A DNA stretch of 64,000 nucleotides from Lachnospiraceae bacterium AD3010. Its GTDB lineage: Bacteria > Bacillota > Clostridia > Lachnospirales > Lachnospiraceae. The stretch lies in NCBI GenBank assembly GCA_000622025.1, contig JHWU01000010.1, positions 1-64,000 of the forward strand, read 5' to 3'. The number at the start of each line of letters is the position of its first letter. Positions within the stretch are counted from its first letter, which is position 1. The notes under the pieces were generated by a model, which was given only the letters and a program-made list of their open reading frames with translations, did no database searches and was not told the origin of the DNA. The position numbers and the translations under genes were made by a program. Shown here in pieces: positions 58,322 through 64,000 of this stretch.

Positions 58322-59239
58322 ATGAAGATAGACAGGCTGATCGGGATATTGTCAATCTTACTGCAGGAAGAAAAGACAACGGCTCCTGAACTGGCAGAAA
58401 GGTTTGAAGTATCCCGCAGGACGATAAACCGGGATATTGAAGATCTTTGTAATGCAGGGATTCCAATAAGGACTTCGCAAGGAACCGGCGGTGGTATCAG
58501 CATTATGGACGGATACCGGATGGACAGGACGATCCTGACGTCAAAGGATATGCAGATGATCCTTGCTGGCATAAGGAGTCTGGACAGTGTGAGCGGAAGC
58601 AGGTATTACAGTCAGCTTATGGAAAAGATCCAGGCGGGTTCCTCTGAGTTCATTACCGGAAGGGATTCCATTCTGATCGATCTGTCATCATGGTACCGGG
58701 ACTCACTGGCTCCGAAGATAGAGACTATACAGGATGCGATCGGGTTAAAGAAGACCATCAGGTTTCAGTACTATTCACCCGGAGGGGATACAGAAAGAGA
58801 AATCGAACCATATTATCTTATCTTCAAATGGACAAGCTGGTATGTTTATGGCTATTGCTTTTTGAGAAACGATTTCAGGCTGTTTAAGCTGAACCGGATG
58901 GATGGTATCACGCATGTTGCTTCCTATGAAGGGAATCGCGAGGTTCCGCTGCCGGATCTGTCAAACAAAAAGGTCTTTCCTGCAAAAGACAGGGTGAAAG
59001 CAGTGTTTGATCCTTCAATGAAGTGGCATCTTGTGGAAGAGTATGGCGTAGATTCTTTTTCGGAAATGGATGACGGAAGGCTGTTATTTGAACATGAGTA
59101 TGCTGATGATGAGGGATTGCTTGCCTGGATACTTTCATGCAGGGATAAGGTGACTGTTATTAAGCCGGAGCGGATCAGGGAAAAGCTCTGTCAGGTAACC
59201 ACTGAAATAGCAAGAAAATATGAAGGAGACAGGAAATGA
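58322..59239 (+). CDS. WYL-domain (YafY-type) regulator
   Basis: The 305-residue regulator has a DeoR-like winged helix (TTAPELAERFEVSRRTINRD IEDLCNAGIPI, GGGISIMDGY), then the WYL domain (EIEPYYLIFKWTSWYVYGYC…FRLFKLNRMDGI). ATG 58322 is preceded by GAGAGGTTAATGG. It overlaps the isochorismatase gene by four bases and may regulate this three-gene unit. Confidence 0.9.
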   Translation: MKIDRLIGILSILLQEEKTTAPELAERFEVSRRTINRDIEDLCNAGIPIRTSQGTGGGISIMDGYRMDRTILTSKDMQMILAGIRSLDSVSGSRYYSQLMEKIQAGSSEFITGRDSILIDLSSWYRDSLAPKIETIQDAIGLKKTIRFQYYSPGGDTEREIEPYYLIFKWTSWYVYGYCFLRNDFRLFKLNRMDGITHVASYEGNREVPLPDLSNKKVFPAKDRVKAVFDPSMKWHLVEEYGVDSFSEMDDGRLLFEHEYADDEGLLAWILSCRDKVTVIKPERIREKLCQVTTEIARKYEGDRK

Positions 59240-59748
59240 AAAATATAGCGTTGGTTGTGATAGACCTTCAGAATGATATTACGAAGAATTATAAAAAGAT
59301 CATAGGACAGGTAAATGAAGCGATCAATTGGGCAATGGCAAAAGAGATGCATATCATCTATATCAGGCACTACAACCTGTCAGAAAAGACAAGAACATTT
59401 AAACCGGATACGAAAGGCTCTGAACTGGTTCCTGAACTTAAGGTCGTGTCAGAGAATGTTTTTGAAAAGTCCAGGTCCAATGCATTAACAAGTGAAGCGT
59501 TTGCCGGTTTTGTTGAGAAAAACGGCATAGAAGAGTTTTATATCACCGGTGCTGATGCAACCGGCTGTGTCAAGTCAACAAGCTATAATCTGGCGAAGGC
59601 AGGATACAAAGTGCACGTGATATCTGACTGTGTAACGAGTTATGATCTGAAAAAGCTGGATGAGATGTTTAAGTACTATGCTGATAAGGGCTGCGAAGTA
59701 TTGACGCTTAAAGAGTACAGGAGTGAAAAGGAGGACAAGACATTATGA
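59236..59748 (+). CDS. Isochorismatase-family cysteine hydrolase
   Basis: The 170-residue enzyme has the family triad: Asp in VVIDLQNDI, Lys in FEKSRSNALTS and Cys in ITGADATGCVKSTSYNLAKAG. Nicotinamidase, ureidoacrylate or similar amide hydrolysis is possible; the exact substrate is unknown. It overlaps both neighbours by four bases (ATGA). Its last 80 bases are copied at 38784-38864. Confidence 0.9.
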   Translation: MKNIALVVIDLQNDITKNYKKIIGQVNEAINWAMAKEMHIIYIRHYNLSEKTRTFKPDTKGSELVPELKVVSENVFEKSRSNALTSEAFAGFVEKNGIEEFYITGADATGCVKSTSYNLAKAGYKVHVISDCVTSYDLKKLDEMFKYYADKGCEVLTLKEYRSEKEDKTL

Positions 59749-60161
59749 GGTTGGATGGTTTTGGATTATTGGTCGAAGATATGGCGAAGATGATCCGCTT
59801 TTACAGGGATGTACTTGGATTTGAGATCAGGGAGGCAGAGGACAGCTCCAATGTATATCTTGTGAAGGACGGAACGCTGTTCCTTTTATATGGCAGGAAA
59901 GATTTTGAAAAGATGACAAGCCGCCGGTATGAATATGTTAAGGGACTGAATGGCCATTTCGAGATCGCTCTTTATGTCGATACCTTTGATGAAGTAGATA
60001 CGGTTTACAGGAATGCGGTAGAGAACGGTGCCGCACCGGTACTCCCGCCTGAACTCGAACCGTGGGGCCAAAGAACCTGCTACATTGCGGATCCGGAAGG
60101 AAATCTTATCGAGATCGGTTCCTGGAATAAACCATTTGAAGAGAAGGATGCAGGGAGATAA
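59745..60161 (+). CDS. VOC (glyoxalase/bleomycin-resistance) family protein
   Basis: The 138-residue protein has two beta-alpha-beta-beta-beta modules: LLVEDMAKMIRFYRDVLGFE and ADPEGNLIEIGSW, with His in NGHFEIALYV and Glu in LIEIGSW as metal ligands. It is the third gene of the WYL unit. The substrate is unknown. Confidence 0.85.
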   Translation: MRLDGFGLLVEDMAKMIRFYRDVLGFEIREAEDSSNVYLVKDGTLFLLYGRKDFEKMTSRRYEYVKGLNGHFEIALYVDTFDEVDTVYRNAVENGAAPVLPPELEPWGQRTCYIADPEGNLIEIGSWNKPFEEKDAGR

Positions 60162-60171
60162 AGGAGAGTTC

Positions 60172-60214
60172 GAAGTCAACGGGGAAGTCACTGAGAACCG
60201 TCCCCGGTGACTCC
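60172..60214. repeat. REP-like repeat 7
   Basis: gaagtcaacggggaagtcactgagaaccgtccccggtgact, 10 bases after the VOC gene. Confidence 0.75.
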
Positions 60215-60243
60215 TGACTAAAGTGAAAGGGAGAGCTGAAAAT

Positions 60244-61008
60244 ATGGAGTATATCAGAGTTACAAAAGAAAATCTGGAAAAGGAACACATCTGCTGTGCG
60301 ATTTCCAATAACAAGGATGTGCAGGTTTCTTCAAAGAAAGCCTGGCTGGCTGACAGATTTGATGAAGGACTTGTTTTTCTGAAGAGTGTGGAGCGTGGCA
60401 AGTGCTTTATCGAATATATTCCGGCGGAAAACGCCTGGATTCCTATCGAGGCAGATGGATATATGTACATTGACTGTCTGTGGGTTTCCGGGGCTTTTAA
60501 GGGACACGGCTATTCTTCTGAATTACTTGAAGCTTGCATAAGTGATAGTAAAGAAAAGGGAAAGAAAGGGCTGTGTATTTTAGCAGCTGCAAAGAAAAAG
60601 CCATTCCTGGCTGATCCGAAGTATCTGAAGTACAAAGGATTTGATGTTTGCGATGAAGCTGATAACGGTATCCAGCTTATGTTTTTACCTTTTGACAAGA
60701 AAGCGGATGCGCCACGATTTAAGGAATGTGCGAGACACCCGCATATAGACGAAGACGGTTATGTTCTGTATTACACCAGCCAGTGCCCGTTCAATGCGAA
60801 ATATGTTCCGGTTCTTGAACAGACCGCTAAAGAAAATGGTATACCATTCCATGCTATTCATATCGAGAGCAGACAGGAAGCGCAGAACGCCCCCACCCCT
60901 GTCACAAATTACGCGCTGTTCCATAACGGAGAGTATGTAACGAATGAACAGATGAATGATAAAAAATTCTTGAAGCTTGTTAACAGCCTGGGGGACGGTT
61001 CTAATTGA
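60244..61008 (+). CDS. YoaP-type GNAT with thioredoxin-like domain
   Basis: The 254-residue protein has a GNAT domain (YIDCLWVSGAFKGHGYSSELLEACI) and a YoaP domain with a thioredoxin-like CPF motif (YTSQCPFNAKYVPVLEQTAK). ATG 60244 follows GGGAGAGCTGAA; GTG 60223 is an alternative. The last five residues (GDGSN) and the stop are read from the REP-like repeat. 51 bases of it recur at 47133. Confidence 0.8.
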   Translation: MEYIRVTKENLEKEHICCAISNNKDVQVSSKKAWLADRFDEGLVFLKSVERGKCFIEYIPAENAWIPIEADGYMYIDCLWVSGAFKGHGYSSELLEACISDSKEKGKKGLCILAAAKKKPFLADPKYLKYKGFDVCDEADNGIQLMFLPFDKKADAPRFKECARHPHIDEDGYVLYYTSQCPFNAKYVPVLEQTAKENGIPFHAIHIESRQEAQNAPTPVTNYALFHNGEYVTNEQMNDKKFLKLVNSLGDGSN

Positions 61009-61013
61009 CTCCT
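60990..61013. repeat. REP-like repeat 8
   Basis: gggggacggttctaattgactcc, partial unit that contains the stop of the YoaP-type gene. Confidence 0.7.
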
Positions 61014-61064
61014 TTTGAGCCGGAGTGCAGAACTTTTGCAGGGTTTTTGAAAGGATACTGTGAT

Positions 61065-61466
61065 ATGGAGATTAAATACCGCGATACAAAGGATTTTGAT
61101 GTTAAAGACATAGAGCGGCTTTTTCTTTCCGTTAAATGGGATTCCGGGAAATATCCCGGGAAGCTTGTAAGGGGCATGCATAATTCGACCCATGTGGTCT
61201 CTGCGTGGGATGGGGAACGTCTTGTGGGTCTTGTGAGAGCCCTGGATGACGGAGAGACTGTAGCATTTCTGCATTATCTTCTTGTAGATCCTGAATATCA
61301 GGGTCTTCATATAGGAGATGAACTCATGAAGCGTATACTTTCGTTTTTTGATGGATATCTGTATGTAAAGATCATGCCGTCGGATCCTGAAACAAGGAGA
61401 TTTTACGAAAAATACGGCTTCAGAACATATGACAATTATTCTGCAATGGTGATCAAAAACCTGTAA
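61065..61466 (+). CDS. GNAT-family acetyltransferase
   Basis: The 133-residue protein has the acetyl-CoA motif LLVDPEYQGLHIGDELMKRI and motif B FYEKYGFRTYDNYSAMVI. ATG 61065 lies behind AAAGGATACTG; frames from 61005 read across the REP-like repeat and are unlikely. Substrate unknown. Confidence 0.85.
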   Translation: MEIKYRDTKDFDVKDIERLFLSVKWDSGKYPGKLVRGMHNSTHVVSAWDGERLVGLVRALDDGETVAFLHYLLVDPEYQGLHIGDELMKRILSFFDGYLYVKIMPSDPETRRFYEKYGFRTYDNYSAMVIKNL

Positions 61467-61640
61467 GTCAGCGAGAACCGTCCCAATGCAGTTAAGTTAA
61501 GCATTTTGTCATCCTGAGCGCCAGCGAAGGATCTTATCTTCCGTAGAGAAAGATTCTTCGGGCTTCGCCCTCAGAATGACATTGTGTAGTCTCAGAATGG
61601 CACTAACTTAACTGCATTGGAACCGTCCCCGTTGACTTCC
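61464..61640. repeat. REP-like repeat 9, split by a miniature element
   Basis: gtaagtcagcgagaaccgtccc (61464-61484) and ggaaccgtccccgttgactt (61619-61638) flank the element at 61485-61618. Confidence 0.75.
61485..61618. mobile_element. 134-bp miniature inverted-repeat element
   Basis: Perfect 15-bp terminal inverted repeats (aatgcagttaagtta at 61485-61499 and its reverse complement at 61604-61618) enclose a hairpin-rich core. The core includes tgtcatcctgagcgccagcg and its imperfect inverse cttcgccctcagaatgaca, a repeat type known from several phyla. There is no reading frame. It sits exactly within a REP-like unit. Confidence 0.75.
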
Positions 61641-61778
61641 AGGACAGATTTGAACAGAAAATGACAGGATGATCCCTTCCTGATCAGATATACTCATTGT
61701 GTCAGGTAAAGAAAAGGTTGCTGCGTGCCGATAACACGCGTTTAGCAACGACCGGAACAAAGAGGAGACCGGATAAAG

Positions 61779-62672
61779 ATGGAGTGGCTTACTAGTGTAC
61801 GTACCGCAATCGAATACATGGAAGAGAATCTGACCAACAACATCAGTGCGCAGGATGTGGCGGATCAAGTGTATCTTTCTCCGTTCTTTCTTCAGAGAGG
61901 ATTTTCTCTGATGACCGGATACGGTATCGGAGAGTATATCAGGAACCGCAGGCTGTATCAGGCAGCATTGGATCTGAAGAATACGGATGATAAGGTGATC
62001 GACATTGCATTCCGATACGGGTATGAAACGCCGGAGAGTTTCACAAAGGCATTCTCCCGCTTTCACAACGTAACACCGTCACAGGCCCGTGACGGTGCGA
62101 CCGCGAGGACATTCCTTCCCCTGACGGTAAAACTACAGGTTCAAGGAGGCGATAAAATGAATTGCAAAATTACAAAAATGTTCCAGTTTAAGGTTATAGG
62201 TTTTCAAAAGGAATTTGATAATGATACCGCTTATCAGGAAATCCCAAAGTTCTGGGACGAGATCTGCGAGAAGTATGCAGCAAATGTTTATGCCGGGAAT
62301 GCTCCGGCAAATCCTTATGAGAAGGCTATCGTGGAGAACTGTATCGGAGAGTACGGTGTCTGCATCGACGATATCGGAGAGGGAAAGTTTCGTTATCTGG
62401 TGGCCGGTAAGTATACCGGAGGGGAAGTGCCTGAAGGGATGATAGTCTATGAATTTCCCAAAGGTGACTGGGCGGTGTTTGACTGCATCGGTCCGATCCC
62501 GGAGGCATTACAGAGCGTTAATACACAGATTTTCAAAGAGTGGCTTCCGGGTAATCCGGACTATGAACTATGCGGGAATGCATCGGCAGAGTGGTATGAT
62601 TGCGTGAACGGTGAAAAGACGGATGAGGATTATCATAGTGCAATCTGGATCCCTGTGAAGAAGAAAAATTGA
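61779..62672 (+). CDS. AraC-family regulator with GyrI-like domain
   Basis: The 297-residue protein has two AraC helix-turn-helix motifs (ISAQDVADQVYLSPFFLQRG; IDIAFRYGYETPESFTKAFS) and a C-terminal GyrI-like/Bac_rhamnosid effector-binding domain (MNCKITKMFQFKVIGFQKEF…YEFPKGDWAVFDCIGPIPEA…WIPVKKKN). Proteins of this Rob/SoxS-like build sense small cationic or drug-like compounds. It overlaps or abuts an MFS gene, its likely target. Confidence 0.9.
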   Translation: MEWLTSVRTAIEYMEENLTNNISAQDVADQVYLSPFFLQRGFSLMTGYGIGEYIRNRRLYQAALDLKNTDDKVIDIAFRYGYETPESFTKAFSRFHNVTPSQARDGATARTFLPLTVKLQVQGGDKMNCKITKMFQFKVIGFQKEFDNDTAYQEIPKFWDEICEKYAANVYAGNAPANPYEKAIVENCIGEYGVCIDDIGEGKFRYLVAGKYTGGEVPEGMIVYEFPKGDWAVFDCIGPIPEALQSVNTQIFKEWLPGNPDYELCGNASAEWYDCVNGEKTDEDYHSAIWIPVKKKN

Positions 62673-62761
62673 AACAAATGAAAATATTGTTGGAAGAGAA
62701 GGATCGGGCGACCGGTTCTTCTTTTCAAAAATATTACTCAGTCTGTTTTATGGAGGACATT

Positions 62762-63916
62762 ATGGGTTCATTGCTTTTAGCTGTTATTTATCTGATTTTT
62801 ATAAGCCTGGGACTGCCGGATTCTCTACTTGGCTCCGGATGGCCAAAGATGCAGGTTGTATTTAACGTGCCATCGTCATATGCAGGATATGTATCCATGA
62901 CCATTTCCTTTATGACAATAGTTTCTGCTCTTATAAGCCCGGGGATGATAAAGAGGTTTCACACTAAGTGGATAGTGATAGTATCCATATTTCTGACCAT
63001 CCTCGGTCTTTTAGGGTTTTCGGTTTCCGGATCATACTGGATGTTATTTGTTTTCGCTGTTCCGTACGGTCTTGGTGCGGGTTCAATAGATGCTTCCGTG
63101 AACCATTATGTTGCGAATAACTATTCTTCATCTGAGATGAACTTCCTGCACTGCTTTTACGGGGTTGGCGCCGTTATCAGCCCGTATATAATGGCGCTTG
63201 CATTAAGGAAAGCAAGATGGAATGAAGGATACCGGTGGACAGCATATATACAGTCCCTGATTCTTTTCATATGTATTATTTCCCTGCCGCTTTGGAAGAA
63301 AAATGAGAAAGCGGATGTCGGAGAGATCAGGGACAGTGCAGGGATAAGGGAAACCCTGAAGGTTCCGGGGGTTGTCCTCACACTGATTGCCTTCTATGCG
63401 TACTGTTCGGGTGAAGCCACCTGTTTTCTTTGGACTCCCAGCTACTTCGCCGGGACAAGACCATGGCTCAGCGATGATGTGATCGCTTCTTTTGGGTCGC
63501 TTATATTCGGGGGACTGATGCTTGGCAGGCTTATCTCAGGGTTCATATCAAATAAACTTGGAGACCGGCTTCTTATCCGTCTTGGGATAGCACTGGAACT
63601 AATTGGGATAATAATGGTATTCCTGCCTTTACAGGGCTATATAATTGCAGCAGCAGGGTTTGTAGTCATAGGAACAGGAATGGGACCGGTATACCCGGCA
63701 ATACAGCACATGGCTCCGTATAATTTCGGTAAGAGATATTCCGCAGCAGTAATAGGACTGCAGATGGCCTCGGCTTATGTGGGCAGTACCTTTATGCCGA
63801 TGGTGTTCGGGATAATACAGCAGAATATCGGGATAGGAATAATGCCGCTGTATTTACTGATTTTTGCTATAATTAATATCGGACTGTTGGAGCTGGCGTA
63901 CAGGAAGGTGGGTTAG
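62762..63916 (+). CDS. MFS transporter (sugar/FucP-like)
   Basis: The 384-residue protein has about twelve membrane helices: LLLAVIYLIFISLGLPDSLLG at the start, GAGSIDASVNHYVANNY, FMPMVFGIIQQNIG and others. ATG 62762 follows TATGGAGGAC with five bases spacing. A TTG at 62669 would add 31 charged residues and is less likely. The family exports or imports sugars or drugs. It is probably controlled by the AraC protein upstream. Confidence 0.85.
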   Translation: MGSLLLAVIYLIFISLGLPDSLLGSGWPKMQVVFNVPSSYAGYVSMTISFMTIVSALISPGMIKRFHTKWIVIVSIFLTILGLLGFSVSGSYWMLFVFAVPYGLGAGSIDASVNHYVANNYSSSEMNFLHCFYGVGAVISPYIMALALRKARWNEGYRWTAYIQSLILFICIISLPLWKKNEKADVGEIRDSAGIRETLKVPGVVLTLIAFYAYCSGEATCFLWTPSYFAGTRPWLSDDVIASFGSLIFGGLMLGRLISGFISNKLGDRLLIRLGIALELIGIIMVFLPLQGYIIAAAGFVVIGTGMGPVYPAIQHMAPYNFGKRYSAAVIGLQMASAYVGSTFMPMVFGIIQQNIGIGIMPLYLLIFAIINIGLLELAYRKVG

Positions 63917-63921
63917 TCTTA

Positions 63922-64000
63922 TTATGCTTCCCCCTGTTTTTCGATCAGTAACCTTGACACCTCTATGATACTTTTATGTTTCAAAGCCCTCGGTTCAAAA
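63922..64000 (-). CDS. C-terminal end of a minus-strand gene, cut by the window
   Basis: On the minus strand the edge reads …FEPRALKHKSIIEVSRLLIE KQGEA and stops at 63922. It converges on the MFS gene. Too short to identify. Confidence 0.4.
   Translation of the reverse strand, partial: FEPRALKHKSIIEVSRLLIEKQGEA

Overview
The window reads as chromosome of a low-GC Firmicute, most likely a Lachnospiraceae species (Butyrivibrio or Pseudobutyrivibrio type). The signs are AGGAGG ribosome binding sites, TTG and GTG starts, TTGACA/TATAAT promoters, many small GG-leader proteins ending ELTDEExxxVAGG, a flagellinolysin-type flagellin and many short lone genes. This assignment is inference from family content. 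I saw no rRNA, tRNA, CRISPR array or intact transposase.

Layout. 0-10 kb: tyrosine phosphatase, SGNH hydrolase, PilZ protein, lipoprotein esterase, a schlafen/AlbA_2-type regulator behind a 12-bp tandem array, cupin, MIF-like tautomerase, and a methyltransferase fused to a STAS domain. 10-17 kb: trmL, flavodoxin, glutaredoxin, acylphosphatase, surE, then a minus-strand operon of a MATE exporter with an RsbW-like tail overlapping an ATP-grasp ligase. 17.4-18.9 kb: an IS21-like miniature element and three GG-leader genes, one frameshifted. 19-31 kb: ProX-type deacylase, thpR, HD hydrolase, a recombinase remnant followed by an ORF6N/PLD - coiled-coil - AAA/nuclease cluster, dtd, bcp, zinc-ribbon proteins and WYL and XRE regulators. 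31-40 kb: secreted proteins, a histone-H1-like HTH protein, a lipoprotein tyrosine phosphatase, GH114, DUF819, CapA, Nudix, radical SAM and TetR. 41-46.4 kb: a truncated flagellinolysin, DUF3592, a large lipoprotein, three more GG-leader genes and an AIM24 protein. 47-64 kb: methyltransferase, two CPBP-type membrane proteins, sfsA, TetR, Fic, the metQ-metN-metI-msrA methionine uptake/repair set, WYL-isochorismatase-VOC, several GNATs, AraC and MFS.

Two themes dominate. First, much of the intergenic DNA is gene debris: short, in-frame pieces of recognisable genes (tag, thpR, isochorismatase, DUF3795, CPBP, YoaP-GNAT, msrA, AKR, RecD-like, thioesterase, MBL, MazG, PPC and others), several with a parent copy elsewhere in this same window. 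Second, from 40.5 kb to 61.7 kb, and not before, intergenic gaps carry a REP-like palindrome (AAGTCAAC..GGGGACGGTTCTC..TTGACTT), often as inverted pairs. Several genes or remnants have stop codons or fused tails inside it, and at 61.5 kb a 134-bp miniature element is nested in one.

The strongest candidate for something undescribed is the set of six GG-leader genes. At least three encode a leader followed by a small SH3-like barrel (PxFxxGDxVxY) instead of a short core peptide. One locus lies next to the divergent MATE/ATP-grasp operon.
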